From NCBI RefSeq assembly GCF_030323145.1, contig NZ_CP100470.1, forward strand, positions 248,001 through 312,000: a stretch of 64,000 nt of DNA, read 5' to 3'. The notes beneath the pieces were generated by a model. The model was not told the origin of the DNA. It saw only the letters and a list, made by a program, of their open reading frames with translations, and did no database searches. Below, piece after piece: positions 26,387 to 35,717 of the stretch. How positions within the stretch are numbered: position 1 is the first letter of the stretch; each line of letters begins with the position of its first letter. Origin of the DNA: Mesorhizobium sp. C432A (GTDB lineage: Bacteria; Pseudomonadota; Alphaproteobacteria; Rhizobiales; Rhizobiaceae). The position numbers were made by a program, and so were the translations under genes.

Positions 26387-27679
26387 ATGGATCGCATCAG
26401 AATTGTCGGCGGCAACAAGCTCGCCGGAAGCATTCCGATTTCGGGCGCGAAAAACGCCGCTTTGCCGCTGATGATCGCCTCGCTGCTCACCGACGACACG
26501 CTGACGCTGGAAAACGTGCCGCATCTGGCCGATGTAGAGCAGCTGATCCGCATTCTCGGCAATCACGGCGTCGACTATTCGGTCAACGGCCGCCGCGAGA
26601 AGCAGAATGAGGGCTATTCGCGCACCATCAATTTCTCGGCCCGCAACATCGTCGACACGACCGCGCCTTACGAGCTGGTGTCGAAGATGCGGGCATCGTT
26701 CTGGGTGATCGGCCCGCTGCTGGCCCGCATGGGCGAGGCGAAAGTGTCGCTTCCCGGCGGTTGCGCCATCGGCACGCGGCCGGTCGACCTGTTCCTCGAG
26801 GGCTTGCAGGCGCTGGGCGCCGACATCGATGTCGACACCGGCTATGTGCTGGCCAAGACCAGGAACGGCCGCCTCGTCGGCAATCGCTATGTCTTCCCGA
26901 AAGTCTCCGTCGGCGCCACCCATGTGCTGATGATGGCGGCGGCGCTGGCCAAGGGCGAGACGGTGCTGGAAAACGCCGCCTGCGAGCCCGAAATCGTCAA
27001 CCTCGCCGAATGCCTCAACGCCATGGGCGCCAGGATTTCCGGCGCCGGCACGCCTGTTATCACCATCGATGGCGTCGAGTCGCTGTCGGGCGCGCGCGTG
27101 CGCGTCATCCCCGACCGCATCGAGACCGGCACCTATGCCATGGCGGTGGCCATGACCGGCGGTGATGTCGTGCTCGAAGGCGCCCGCCCCGAGCTGCTGC
27201 AGACCGCGTTGGATGTGATTGCCCAGACCGGTACCGAGATCACGCCGACCAATTCCGGCATTCGCGTCCGGCGCAACGGCGCCGGCATTTCGCCGGTCGA
27301 CGTCATGACGGCGCCCTTTCCGGCCTTCCCGACCGATCTGCAGGCGCAGTTCATGGGCCTGATGACCATGGCCAAGGGCAAGTCGCGCATCACCGAGACC
27401 ATCTTCGAAAACCGCTTCATGCATGTGCAGGAACTGGCCCGGCTCGGCGCCCACATCACGCTGTCCGGCCAAACGGCGATCGTCGACGGCGTCGCCAAGC
27501 TGAAGGGCGCACCCGTGATGGCGACCGATCTGCGCGCCTCGGTGTCGCTGGTCATCGCCGGTCTGGCGGCCGAAGGCGAAACGACGGTCAACCGCGTCTA
27601 CCACCTCGACCGTGGTTTTGAGCGGCTGGAAGAAAAGCTCTCCAATTGCGGCGCGGTGATCGAGCGGATTTCAGCTTAA
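26387..27679 (+). CDS. murA: UDP-N-acetylglucosamine 1-carboxyvinyltransferase
   Basis: A 430-residue cytoplasmic enzyme that transfers enolpyruvate from phosphoenolpyruvate to UDP-GlcNAc, the first committed step of peptidoglycan synthesis. The protein begins [20 protein letters not shown] with the substrate-binding lysine region GAKNAALPL. The fosfomycin-target cysteine is present in [13 protein letters not shown] (Cys126). The length is typical. The start at 26387 gives the normal family N-terminus; the longer in-frame extension is spurious. It is followed by a hairpin and then the DUF2948 gene. Confidence 0.98.
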   Translation: MDRIRIVGGNKLAGSIPISGAKNAALPLMIASLLTDDTLTLENVPHLADVEQLIRILGNHGVDYSVNGRREKQNEGYSRTINFSARNIVDTTAPYELVSKMRASFWVIGPLLARMGEAKVSLPGGCAIGTRPVDLFLEGLQALGADIDVDTGYVLAKTRNGRLVGNRYVFPKVSVGATHVLMMAAALAKGETVLENAACEPEIVNLAECLNAMGARISGAGTPVITIDGVESLSGARVRVIPDRIETGTYAMAVAMTGGDVVLEGARPELLQTALDVIAQTGTEITPTNSGIRVRRNGAGISPVDVMTAPFPAFPTDLQAQFMGLMTMAKGKSRITETIFENRFMHVQELARLGAHITLSGQTAIVDGVAKLKGAPVMATDLRASVSLVIAGLAAEGETTVNRVYHLDRGFERLEEKLSNCGAVIERISA

Positions 27680-27744
27680 CCGCACGGCAGTTGCTTCAGA
27701 CAGACAGGCGTCTGGTGCTGCCTTCATTCACCGCCAACACTTCA

Positions 27745-27768
27745 AACCCGAGGCGCTAGCCTCGGGTT
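27745..27768 (+). terminator. Hairpin after murA
   Basis: A perfect 10-bp stem AACCCGAGGC/GCCTCGGGTT with a 4-base GCTA loop. It is followed by GAATTTGTG, which has only a short T-run, so it may be a weak terminator or an RNA stabiliser rather than a strong rho-independent terminator. Confidence 0.55.
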
Positions 27769-27846
27769 GAATTTGTGTCGCGGTTGCACGGACCGGAAAG
27801 ACCGCCTAACAGAAGGCTGAAACCAACTTTCAGGTGTGCATTCGGC

Positions 27847-28281
27847 ATGGCAGCCCTCAAACTCATTGCGCTCGACGATCAGGATCTGAGCATCGTCTCG
27901 GCTCACGTCCAGGACGCCGTAATGAAGGTCTCCGACCTCGAATACCTGCCTTCGGCCAAGCGTTTCATATTGACCATGAACCGCTTCGTCTGGGAGGCGA
28001 AATCCGGACTGTTCAGCAAGCACAATGAGCGGCGCCAGGCGGTGTTGCATTTCGACCGCGTGCTCGGCGCCAAGACCAGCGGCATTGCCCGCGATCGGCC
28101 GGCCGAGGTGCTGTCGCTTCTGGCAATCAGCTTTATCGAAATCAGCAAGCCGGCCGGCATCGTCGAGTTGGTCTTTTCCGGCGGCGGCGCGATCATGCTC
28201 GACGTCGAATGCATCGAGGCACGGCTTGCCGACATAGGCGGCGCCTGGGAAGCCACTTCGCGTCCGGTGCATAGGGTCTAG
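27847..28281 (+). CDS. DUF2948 family protein
   Basis: A 144-residue protein beginning MAALKLIALDDQDLSIVSAH and containing KRFILTMNRFVWE and ECIEARLADIGGAW. This is the pattern of the DUF2948 family, conserved in Alphaproteobacteria next to hisD. Its function is unknown. It is cytoplasmic, with no signal peptide. It stands between murA and hisD with a pair of palindromic repeats immediately downstream. Confidence 0.85.
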   Translation: MAALKLIALDDQDLSIVSAHVQDAVMKVSDLEYLPSAKRFILTMNRFVWEAKSGLFSKHNERRQAVLHFDRVLGAKTSGIARDRPAEVLSLLAISFIEISKPAGIVELVFSGGGAIMLDVECIEARLADIGGAWEATSRPVHRV

Positions 28282-28353
28282 AGCATGATCCCAAAAAGTG
28301 GGTGCCGGTTTTTGTTGGACAAAACGGGAATCGTTTGTCCAGAGATCATGCTC
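28281..28353. repeat. Intergenic palindromic repeat (RIME-like)
   Basis: GAGCATGATC at 28281-28290 and GATCATGCTC at 28344-28353 are inverted arms of a 73-bp element with an internal AAAAAGTGGG...GGTTTTT pattern. Elements with these arms are scattered through rhizobial genomes. The arm begins right at the DUF2948 stop codon, and the element may act in RNA 3'-end formation. Confidence 0.65.
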
Positions 28354-28363
28354 CAACAAAGGG

Positions 28364-28406
28364 CTAGATCATGATGAGATTTCAACCAAATCTCACCATG
28401 ATCTAG
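28364..28406. repeat. Long inverted repeat before hisD
   Basis: A 19-bp stem, CTAGATCATGATGAGATTT against AAATCTCACCATGATCTAG with one mismatch, around a 5-base loop. It ends nine bases before the hisD start codon, so in the transcript it would sit over the hisD ribosome-binding region. Confidence 0.7.
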
Positions 28407-28415
28407 ACGCAGCCG

Positions 28416-29708
28416 ATGGCCATTACGCTTATCCAGTCCGATGCCGGTTTCGCGCAGCGTTTCGCCGCCTTCCTGACCACCAAGCGGGAGGTATCGGAGG
28501 ACGTCGACACTGCCGTGCGCGCCATCATTGCGCGGGTTCGTGCCGAGGGCGACGCTGCCCTGGTCGACTACACGCTGAAATTCGACAAGGCCGACCTCAA
28601 TAGCCTCGGCATCGCCGTGTCGAAGGACGACATCGCGCAGGCCTACAAAGACGCCGATCCGCAGACGGTCGAGGCGCTGAAATTTGCCCGTGACCGCATC
28701 CGATCCCATCACGAGCGACAAATGCCCAAGGACGATCGCTATACCGATGCCGCCGGGGTCGAGTTGGGTTCGCGCTGGACGGCGATCGAGGCGGTCGGGC
28801 TCTATGTGCCGGGCGGCACGGCAAGCTATCCAAGCTCGGTGCTGATGAACGCCGTGCCGGCCAGGGTGGCGGGCGTCGAGCGCATCGTCATCGTCGTGCC
28901 GGCGCCGGGCGGCATCATCAATCCGCTGGTGCTGGTGGCCGCCGATATATCAGGCGTTTCAGAGATTTACCGCGTCGGCGGCGCGCAGGCGATTGCCGCC
29001 CTTGCCTATGGCACCGAAACGATCCGGCCGGTCGCCAAGATCGTCGGGCCCGGCAATGCCTATGTCGCCGCCGCCAAGCGCCAGGTTTTCGGCACGGTCG
29101 GCATCGACATGATCGCCGGACCGTCTGAAGTGCTGGTGGTGGCCGACGGCAGCAACGATCCCGACTGGATCGCCGCTGATCTTCTGGCGCAGGCCGAGCA
29201 TGACGTGTCGGCGCAGTCGATCCTGATCACCGACGATCCGGCCTTCGGCAAGGCCGTCGAACAGGCGGTCGAGCGGCAGCTGCAGAGCCTGTCGCGCGCC
29301 GAGACGGCGGCTGCCAGCTGGCGCGATTTCGGTGCGGTGATCCTGGTGGAGACCATCGAGGCCGCGCTGCCGCTGGTCGACCGCATCGCCGCGGAACATG
29401 TCGAGCTTGCTATCGACGATGCCGAAGGCTTCCTGGCCAGGATGCGCAATGCGGGTGCTGTGTTTCTGGGACGCCATACGCCCGAAGTCATCGGCGACTA
29501 TGTCGGCGGCTCCAACCACGTGCTGCCGACGGCGCGTTCGGCGCGCTTCTCTTCGGGCCTGTCGGTGCTCGATTTCGTCAAGCGCACCTCGATCCTGAAG
29601 CTCGGGCCGGAGCAGCTGAGAGCACTTGCGCCGGCGGCGATTGCGCTGGCCAAGGCGGAAGGCCTCGACGCGCATGGCCGCTCCGTCGCCATCCGGCTGA
29701 ACATGTAG
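28416..29708 (+). CDS. hisD: Histidinol dehydrogenase
   Basis: A 430-residue zinc enzyme that oxidises L-histidinol to L-histidine in two NAD-dependent steps, the end of histidine biosynthesis. Family motifs are intact: GLYVPGGTASYPSSVLMN, ISEIYRVGGAQAIAALAYGT-like, IVGPGNAYVAAAKR, IDMIAGPSEVLVVAD, and the C-terminal GGSNHVLPTARSARFSSGLS with zinc-binding and active-site residues. It is followed by the UPF0262 gene after six bases, so they are probably co-transcribed. As in other alphaproteobacteria it is not linked to the other his genes. Confidence 0.98.
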   Translation: MAITLIQSDAGFAQRFAAFLTTKREVSEDVDTAVRAIIARVRAEGDAALVDYTLKFDKADLNSLGIAVSKDDIAQAYKDADPQTVEALKFARDRIRSHHERQMPKDDRYTDAAGVELGSRWTAIEAVGLYVPGGTASYPSSVLMNAVPARVAGVERIVIVVPAPGGIINPLVLVAADISGVSEIYRVGGAQAIAALAYGTETIRPVAKIVGPGNAYVAAAKRQVFGTVGIDMIAGPSEVLVVADGSNDPDWIAADLLAQAEHDVSAQSILITDDPAFGKAVEQAVERQLQSLSRAETAAASWRDFGAVILVETIEAALPLVDRIAAEHVELAIDDAEGFLARMRNAGAVFLGRHTPEVIGDYVGGSNHVLPTARSARFSSGLSVLDFVKRTSILKLGPEQLRALAPAAIALAKAEGLDAHGRSVAIRLNM

Positions 29709-29714
29709 GCGGCG

Positions 29715-30200
29715 ATGGCGGACGGCGATCAAACCCGCGCAAGGCTGATCGATGTCGAGCTCGACGAGTCGATCGGCCGTTCGACGCCCGATGTCGAACA
29801 TGAGCGCGCGGTGGCGATCTTCGACCTGATCGAAGAAAACAGCTTTCAGCCGGTCAATGATGACGGCGCCGGGCCTTATCGGCTGAAGCTCTCGCTGGCC
29901 GAATCCCGGCTGGTGTTTGCGGTCGCCCGCGAGGATGGTGCTGATGTCGTCACCCATATCCTGTCGCTGACGCCGCTCAGGCGCATCGTCAAGGACTACT
30001 ACCTGATCTGCGAAAGCTATTACGACGCCATCCGCTCCTCGACGCCAAGCCATATCGAGGCGATCGACATGGGCCGGCGCGGCCTGCACAATGAAGGCTC
30101 GCAGACGTTGATGGACCGGCTGGCCGGCAAGATCGACATCGACTTCGACACGGCGCGGCGGCTGTTCACGCTGGTCTGCGTGCTGCACTGGCGGGGTTAG
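29715..30200 (+). CDS. UPF0262 family protein
   Basis: A 161-residue cytoplasmic protein with the UPF0262 signature: [21 protein letters not shown] at the N-terminus, then [11 protein letters not shown] and [13 protein letters not shown]. The family is restricted to Alphaproteobacteria and has no known function. It starts six bases after hisD and is followed almost at once by the phosphatase gene, forming a likely hisD-UPF0262-phosphatase-infA-maf-yacG run. Confidence 0.9.
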   Translation: MADGDQTRARLIDVELDESIGRSTPDVEHERAVAIFDLIEENSFQPVNDDGAGPYRLKLSLAESRLVFAVAREDGADVVTHILSLTPLRRIVKDYYLICESYYDAIRSSTPSHIEAIDMGRRGLHNEGSQTLMDRLAGKIDIDFDTARRLFTLVCVLHWRG

Positions 30201-30202
30201 AC

Positions 30203-30652
30203 CTGACTGCGGCGCCCCGCTCGATCCTGTTTTTGTGCGGCATGAACGCCGTGCGCTCACCGATGGCCGAGCAGCTGGCGCGGCGCATGCTGCCGCCGGC
30301 CACTTTCGTCGCCTCTGCCGGCGTGCACAGGGGCGAGCGCGATCCGTTCGTCGACGCGGTGCTGGCCGAAGAGGGCCTGACGCTGGGCGAGCGCCAGCCG
30401 CGCTCGATGGACGATCTCGAGGACGATTATTTCGACCTGATCGTCACCCTGGCGCCCGAAGCCCACCACGCCGCGCTCGAGCTCACCCGCTCGCTTGCCG
30501 TCGACGTCGAATACTGGCCGATGCCGGATCCGACCGATGTCGGCGGCAGGCGCGAGCAGATCATGGCCAGCTATCGCGACGTGAGAGAACGGCTGAAAGC
30601 GCGCATCAGCCGACGTTTTCTGCTTCCGGAGGTAAAAAACGCGGCGGATTGA
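30203..30652 (+). CDS. Low-molecular-weight protein-tyrosine-phosphatase-like protein
   Basis: About 149 residues. The phosphate-binding loop is CGMNAVRSP, a Cx5R-S/T-type P-loop with the nucleophilic cysteine. A later WPMPDPTD carries the general-acid aspartate of low-molecular-weight phosphatases (arsenate reductases of this fold differ). The start is uncertain. The first strand SILFL must precede the P-loop, yet the nearest in-frame codons upstream are CTG at 30203 and TTG at 30233, and the latter would delete that strand. The gene probably depends on coupling to the UPF0262 stop two bases upstream. The substrate is unknown. Confidence 0.78.
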   Translation: MTAAPRSILFLCGMNAVRSPMAEQLARRMLPPATFVASAGVHRGERDPFVDAVLAEEGLTLGERQPRSMDDLEDDYFDLIVTLAPEAHHAALELTRSLAVDVEYWPMPDPTDVGGRREQIMASYRDVRERLKARISRRFLLPEVKNAAD

Positions 30653-30699
30653 TGCATGTCGCTCAAAAGCGGTCCCGGTTTTGAGACAACGACATGCAT
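30652..30699. repeat. Intergenic palindromic repeat (ATGCATGTCG family)
   Basis: Outer arms ATGCATGTCG (30652-30661) and CGACATGCAT (30690-30699), with a nested inner pair CTCAAAA/TTTTGAG. The same outer arms recur around 63842-63889. This is a dispersed rhizobial palindromic element lying between the phosphatase gene and infA. Confidence 0.7.
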
Positions 30700-30837
30700 A
30701 AAACGAAAGCTTGGAGCGCGTCGCTTATGACGCGATCTAAGCGTGTTCACAAGCGCACGATTATCATATAGGTTCCGCCGAAATTCCGGCCTGGGCGCTC
30801 CAGGGCGCCGGAACTGCAATCCAAGCAAAGGTATCGA

Positions 30838-31056
30838 ATGCCGAAGGAAGAAGTCCTCGAGTTTCCGGGTGTCGTGACGGAATTGTTGCCCAACGCGATG
30901 TTCCGGGTGAAGCTCGAAAACGAACACGAGATCATCGCCCATACGGCCGGCCGCATGCGCAAGAACCGCATCCGTGTGCTGACCGGCGACAAGGTCCTGG
31001 TCGAGATGACGCCCTATGACCTGACCAAGGGCCGCATCACCTACCGTTTCAAGTAA
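30838..31056 (+). CDS. infA: Translation initiation factor IF-1
   Basis: A 72-residue OB-fold protein ([19 protein letters not shown] ... [17 protein letters not shown] ... [11 protein letters not shown]), complete and of normal length. It binds the A site of the 30S subunit during initiation. It is followed by maf after 19 bases. Together with maf and yacG it forms a conserved alphaproteobacterial cluster. Confidence 0.98.
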
Positions 31057-31075
31057 CAGTCCGGCGCGAACCGCG

Positions 31076-31702
31076 ATGAGCATCCTGCAGAAGCTCGTGC
31101 TTGCCTCTGGTTCGCCGCGCCGGATCGAACTGTTGCAACAGGCCGGCATCGAGCCGGACCGCGTGCTGCCAGCCGATGTCGACGAAACGCCGCTGCGCGC
31201 CGAACATCCGCGCTCGCTGGCCAAGCGGCTGTCGAAGGAAAAGGCCGAGAAGGCGCTGGCCTCGCTGAAAAGCGAGGAAGACTATGCGCCAAGTTTCGTG
31301 CTGGCCGCCGATACGGTGGTCGCGGTCGGACGCCGCATCCTGCCCAAGGCCGAGACGCTGGACGACGCCGCCAATTGCCTTGGACTGCTTTCGGGCCGTT
31401 CGCACCGGGTCTATTCCGGCATCTGCCTGATTACGCCGGGCGGCAAGCTGCGCCAAAGGCTGGTTGAATCCAGGGTACGCTTCAAGCGGCTTCCACGCGA
31501 GGAGATCGACGCCTATGTCGCCTCCGGCGAATGGCGCGGCAAGGCCGGCGGCTATGCCGTCCAGGGTCTCGCCGGTTCGTTCGTCGTCAAGCTGGTCGGC
31601 TCCTATACCAACATTGTCGGCCTGCCGCTCTACGAGACGGTGGCGCTGCTTTCGGGCGAAGGCTTCAAGGTCCACACCAGTTGGCATACCGCGCGGCCAT
31701 GA
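31076..31702 (+). CDS. maf: Maf-like nucleoside triphosphate pyrophosphatase
   Basis: A 208-residue protein with [14 protein letters not shown] at the N-terminus, DVDETPL, a [10 protein letters not shown] segment with the catalytic aspartate, and [12 protein letters not shown], all Maf/Ham1-like motifs. Enzymes of this family hydrolyse non-canonical or modified nucleoside triphosphates to monophosphates and affect septation. Its stop overlaps the yacG start as ATGA. Confidence 0.95.
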   Translation: MSILQKLVLASGSPRRIELLQQAGIEPDRVLPADVDETPLRAEHPRSLAKRLSKEKAEKALASLKSEEDYAPSFVLAADTVVAVGRRILPKAETLDDAANCLGLLSGRSHRVYSGICLITPGGKLRQRLVESRVRFKRLPREEIDAYVASGEWRGKAGGYAVQGLAGSFVVKLVGSYTNIVGLPLYETVALLSGEGFKVHTSWHTARP

Positions 31703-31890
31703 GCCTGGACGATAAGGTCACACCACTGCGCCCGAAGCGCCCCTGCCCCGAATGCGGCAAGCCGTCGGCGCGCGAGACCTATCCGTTCTGCTCGAAGCGC
31801 TGCAAGGACATCGACCTCAACCGCTGGCTGAAGGGCGCCTATGTCATCACCGCGCGGGATGACGAGGACGAGAGCGACGAGCCGAAGTAG
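31699..31890 (+). CDS. yacG: DNA gyrase inhibitor YacG (zinc-binding)
   Basis: A 63-residue protein with the four zinc-binding cysteines in CPECGK and [15 protein letters not shown], followed by an acidic tail (DDEDESDEP). This matches YacG, which binds gyrase and inhibits its DNA binding. The ATG overlaps the maf stop by ATGA, giving a translationally coupled maf-yacG pair. Confidence 0.93.
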   Translation: MSLDDKVTPLRPKRPCPECGKPSARETYPFCSKRCKDIDLNRWLKGAYVITARDDEDESDEPK

Positions 31891-32104
31891 GGTTTGGGCG
31901 GTGCCGGCCGCGCAATTCCACTTCGACGACCTTACGCAATTGCTGCTTTGCCGGCGTCGGTATTGTCTGCGACAATTGCCCCGGAAAATCAGCGCTTAGG
32001 CGCTGGACAGGCCGGATTCCCGTGCTATAACCCACGCGCTTTCAAGGGGTGCCCCACGGCGCTTTCCTGAAATCCGGTCAGGCGATGTCTCGTTTGCCGG
32101 CGAG

Positions 32105-32180
<76 letters not shown>

Positions 32181-32306
32181 TCACCCTAGGGTCCATTCCG
32201 GACACATAGCTGAGCAATGCCTCCGCGCTGCACATCGCGGTGTCAGCGCCGCCAGTGAGTTGAACTCCGCCTGCAGCCATCCGAACGCCGCGCCGATTAG
32301 CGCCGG

Positions 32307-33392
32307 TTATTTCAGTCCGAACTCGACCGGCGTCGGCTGACCGCCGGCCGGCCCATCGAACAGCAGAAGCGCGCGCAGCCTGCCATCGGCCTCGCCGAGC
32401 GGCAGCAGCGCTTCCGGCTTGATCTCGGCGCCATAGCCTTCGAGATCGAGAAGCTTATCGGCCTGATCGCCATCGGAGAACACTGAGTAGTCGCCGAGCT
32501 TGATGGGCTGGCCTTCGGGCGGGTCGTTGACGGGACCGGCGAGCACGAGCAGCTTTCCCTGATAGGCGAGAAGATCGCGCACGCCGCGCGCATGTCCCTC
32601 GCCGTCGACTCCGAGTTCCAGCTTCAGCAGGGTCGCGCCGCCCGCCCCGTGATCGAACAGCATGCCGAGCGGCACCGACAGGATGACGGCCCGGTTGCCC
32701 TCCAGAACCGGCCCGCGCAGCCCCGCCAAAAGGGCGCCGTCGCGCACCGCCACGCCCTCTATGGTGAGGCCGTTTTCCTCAAGCGGGCTTTCGGCGAAGG
32801 GCGCGAGCTCGGGCTGGGCGCGCACGATTGCCGGCAGTTCCGTCGATCGCCTCTTTTCCGGCTCGGCCATGAGCTTGCCGGTCGTCATATCGATCGAACC
32901 GGGCGCAAAGCGAATGCGGAAAATCTCACTGCTCGCCATGACCCTCGCCTCGACCTTGGCGGCGGCGTCGACGCCGGATTCATGGCGCGGCCGGCCATGC
33001 GAACCTATGACATAGAAGGCTCCGCCGGCGAAGGCCACGCCCTCGGCGTCCAGTTCGAGAGGCTTGCCGACGAAACTGTCGTCGATCAGCCGCACGAAAT
33101 CCCCGGCGATCAGCTTACCGTCCTGCAGGATGATGATCTGTGCCCCTTGCGTCTCGTCATCGGCAATGAGGCAAAGCCGCGGGAAGCCACTTTCCGTCGC
33201 GCAGGCAATGCCGCTCACATCCTTGGAATTCTTGCTCTCCGATCCCTCGAGATTCTTCGGCTTGCCTGTCAGCTTGCCCTGGATCGTCCAAGGTTGCGGA
33301 GCCTGCGCAAGCGCCGCTCCGCTCCAGCCAACCGCCAGGCACGCAGCCACAAGCGAGGCGCTCAGTTTGCGAGAGTCAATCGACCACGTCAT
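32307..33392 (-). CDS. Exported DUF3616 protein
   Basis: A 361-residue protein with a clear signal peptide (LSASLVAACLAVGWSGAALAQA). The mature part has repeating beta-propeller-like segments (GIACATESGFPRLCLIADDE, EGVAFAGGAFYVIGSHGRP, IEGVAVRDGALLAGLRGP, VRDLLAYQGKLLVLAGP) characteristic of DUF3616 proteins. The fold resembles six-bladed periplasmic propellers; no enzymatic function is known. The start at 33392 places the signal peptide at the N-terminus; the long upstream extension is rejected. Confidence 0.82.
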   Translation of the reverse strand: MTWSIDSRKLSASLVAACLAVGWSGAALAQAPQPWTIQGKLTGKPKNLEGSESKNSKDVSGIACATESGFPRLCLIADDETQGAQIIILQDGKLIAGDFVRLIDDSFVGKPLELDAEGVAFAGGAFYVIGSHGRPRHESGVDAAAKVEARVMASSEIFRIRFAPGSIDMTTGKLMAEPEKRRSTELPAIVRAQPELAPFAESPLEENGLTIEGVAVRDGALLAGLRGPVLEGNRAVILSVPLGMLFDHGAGGATLLKLELGVDGEGHARGVRDLLAYQGKLLVLAGPVNDPPEGQPIKLGDYSVFSDGDQADKLLDLEGYGAEIKPEALLPLGEADGRLRALLLFDGPAGGQPTPVEFGLK

Positions 33393-33752
33393 GGCGCTCA
33401 ATCCATCCGCCGGCCCGTCAAGAACATGCCAAACGCGCGATGCGGCACAGCCGTCGGGAACGGGTGGAGCAGACGATTGACTTGCTTTGTCCGTTTTGAA
33501 CAGCTTCTTCCGAAGCGCGTCGTATTTAAACGGGATCCTGCGACGCACTTCAAGTCTTTGTCTCGATACACGCTCAATTCCTTCCATGGCATTCAGGTAT
33601 TTTCGAAGACGCTGAAATAGCCACTGGATTTTTACAATAGATCAAAGTAACCTTCTCCTGTCGGCTTCTCACTTTTGAATGATCGTTGTCTATTTTCGTG
33701 CGGCGCAGTAGCACTGTGCTGGGCAAATTCTGATATTTATGGAGGCACCGGC

Positions 33753-34892
33753 ATGTCAGGCATTGTGCGCGTGTGGATTTTTGGAATGTCGGTGCTTTTC
33801 CCGATCGCCATGAATTCGCCGAGTGCCGCGAAATCGCTCGAATGTACCTATGAGGGGCAGGCTGGCGTCGATGGCAGCCGGCTTATCGAAATCAACACAG
33901 AGCATTCGAACTATTCTTACCAGATGGTCGCATCAAACCCCGAAGATCTTGAGGCAGAGGGCAGCACTTCCTCTGACGCCACATTCGTTGAACTGGACGG
34001 CGCCCTCGCCGCTCTCGTTCATGTGAAAGGTTTGATGCAAGCGGGCGAAATCACCACCGAGACGCCGGCCCTCACAATTTTTTACGCCGGAGCGGACGGT
34101 AAGTTCGTGGAGGTGACGGACGGGGCCATCGCCAAGGGTACCTGCGTGGCCGGCAATGGCGAGGAGGCTGCACGGCAAGAGGCGCCTTCCGATACTTCTG
34201 ATCCTTTTTCAGCGCCTTGGGAAAATTCGCAGAACGCAATCGTGCTCGATCCGTTCAAGGGCAACGGCATCGTCTGGCACAAAGTAAAGACGGACCGGCG
34301 CGTCGCCGCGGTTATTCACAAGGCGACGCAGGGGCTCGGCAGAGATTCCGCATATGCCACCCGCAAAGGCGAGGCAAAGGCGCTCGGTCTCAAATGGGGC
34401 TCATACCACCTCCTGACAAAAAGCGACGTTGACCGGCAGATCAGCAACTACCTCCAGGTGGTCGGAAACGATACGACAGAGACCCATGCCGTTGATGTGG
34501 AATGCCTTTCCACGTCCTCAGACTGCCAGGATGGAACGTTCAAGGTCACTTTCGTGCAGATCGAGAGCGCGCTTCGCAGGATGAAGTCGGAGACTGGACG
34601 GTTTCCGCTGCTCTATGTGAACCATTCCGTCGCCAAAGAGCTCTCCCGCCACTGGCACGGCTCGACCGAGTTCGGCGGCGTCCCGCTCTGGTATGCACGC
34701 TTCAAGCGGCACGTAACCGACTTCCCCGAAGGGCCTTGGCACGGCTACACGCTCTGGCAATTCTCCAGCGAGATAAACTGCTCTGCTGCTTCCTGCCCAT
34801 ACCGAGTACCGGGGACCGACCCTGACATGGACCTAAATGTCTACGGGGGGACCGTTGCGGCACTTCAGGCAGCGTGGCCTCTCGATCATTGA
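33753..34892 (+). CDS. Secreted GH25-family lysozyme-like protein
   Basis: A 379-residue protein with a signal peptide (VRVWIFGMSVLFPIAMNSPSAA). After an N-terminal region of about 150 residues of unknown fold comes a glycoside hydrolase 25 domain: AAVIHKATQG, LGLKWGSYHLL, AVDVECL (the catalytic DxE), PLLYVNHS, VPLWYARF and GYTLWQFSS. It should cleave peptidoglycan between N-acetylmuramic acid and N-acetylglucosamine outside the cytoplasm. GGAGG seven bases upstream fixes the start at 33753. It may act in cell-wall turnover or against neighbours; the context gives no firm answer. Confidence 0.85.
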   Translation: MSGIVRVWIFGMSVLFPIAMNSPSAAKSLECTYEGQAGVDGSRLIEINTEHSNYSYQMVASNPEDLEAEGSTSSDATFVELDGALAALVHVKGLMQAGEITTETPALTIFYAGADGKFVEVTDGAIAKGTCVAGNGEEAARQEAPSDTSDPFSAPWENSQNAIVLDPFKGNGIVWHKVKTDRRVAAVIHKATQGLGRDSAYATRKGEAKALGLKWGSYHLLTKSDVDRQISNYLQVVGNDTTETHAVDVECLSTSSDCQDGTFKVTFVQIESALRRMKSETGRFPLLYVNHSVAKELSRHWHGSTEFGGVPLWYARFKRHVTDFPEGPWHGYTLWQFSSEINCSAASCPYRVPGTDPDMDLNVYGGTVAALQAAWPLDH

Positions 34893-34962
34893 GTAGGCCG
34901 GGAAGCCACGGCCTGTGCCCCACAGCACGATTTGAACTGACTTGAGCGGTGGCCGCTCAAGC

Positions 34963-35220
34963 CTAGGCGTCGCGTTCAACGAGGATATCGGCCTCGATCG
35001 CCGCATTGACGAAGGCAGCGCGGGCATAGTGCGCCTCTTTCAGGCCTTCGAGAACGCCGAGGCAGGCCTTGCGGGCGGCGACGTGATAGCGGCCCGTCTT
35101 CGCGGGCCAGCGGTTCATCAGGATGTCGGCGGCCTGCGCCACGCGCTCCACCTTGTAGATGGTGTTTCCGGACCTGCCGAGCGCCACGCGAACCGGCTCA
35201 TCGACATGCTGGTCTTGCAT
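34963..35220 (-). CDS. DUF982 family protein
   Basis: An 85-residue cytoplasmic protein with VERVAQAADILMNRWPAKTG and ARKACLGVLEGL, the core of DUF982, a family expanded in rhizobia without known function. It is transcribed in the same direction as the RiPP-like gene 134 bases upstream, but a terminator hairpin stands between them. Confidence 0.85.
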   Translation of the reverse strand: MQDQHVDEPVRVALGRSGNTIYKVERVAQAADILMNRWPAKTGRYHVAARKACLGVLEGLKEAHYARAAFVNAAIEADILVERDA

Positions 35221-35286
35221 GCTTCCCCTCCCGAACGCGATCGCGAGTCAATTCGGCATGCACTGAAATGGTTCCAGAAACGAAAG

Positions 35287-35314
35287 AAGCCCGCCAGCCT
35301 GAGCCAGCGGGCTT
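35287..35314 (-). terminator. Terminator downstream of the first RiPP-like gene
   Basis: AAGCCCGC/GCGGGCTT arms around a 12-base loop. Read on the minus strand, the stem is followed by a T-rich tail (TCTTTCGTTTC). It lies 40 bases after the stop of the small gene at 35355 and before the DUF982 gene, so it should end the transcript of the precursor. Confidence 0.65.
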
Positions 35315-35354
35315 TCTGTTGATCAGCAAGTCTCGCGCTCAGTGGAGGTCTATA

Positions 35355-35477
35355 TCAAGTCTCGTCAGTGGATGGCGGAACGTCAATGGTTCCGCCGCCA
35401 CCTGACGTAGGCGAAGCAACATGCGCCGCAAGTTTGCCCTTCCGGTGCAGGACCGGCTTTTCGTATACTTCTTTCAT
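35355..35477 (-). CDS. Putative RiPP precursor peptide (lasso-type leader), copy 1
   Basis: A 40-residue peptide. Its first 16 residues follow the pattern MKxxYxKPxLxxxGxL (Tyr5, Pro8, Leu10, Gly14, Leu16), matching the YxxPxLxxxG leader motif bound by the recognition element in lasso-peptide biosynthesis and shared with the peptide at 36504. The tail contains SPTSGGGG, a Thr-Ser followed by glycines and Asp at the seventh position after the first glycine, so a Gly1-Asp7 macrolactam can be imagined. The rest is Pro/Ser/Thr/Asp-rich. GGGG lies nine bases before the ATG. No cyclase, protease or transporter is visible in the window, so maturation is unproven. A longer start upstream is possible. 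Confidence 0.6.
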   Translation of the reverse strand: MKEVYEKPVLHRKGKLAAHVASPTSGGGGTIDVPPSTDET

Positions 35478-35717
35478 TGAAATATGCCCCAAGGCCCAAA
35501 CGCCCGGCGCAACCCGCGCCTCCATCAGCCCAATGTCAAGCAAATACGAAAACCGGCGCAACGCGAATGACAGGCTTGCCGCGATAGGAGATGGCGGCGT
35601 CCAACATTTGCCGCCCAATGAAATCACTTTGCGCGCATCGGCCAAATGGCGGATTTGATTTGCTTGGTGATCCCCTTTCCCTGGGGCAAACTGCCTGCCG
35701 GGGCTGCAGGAGGAGAA

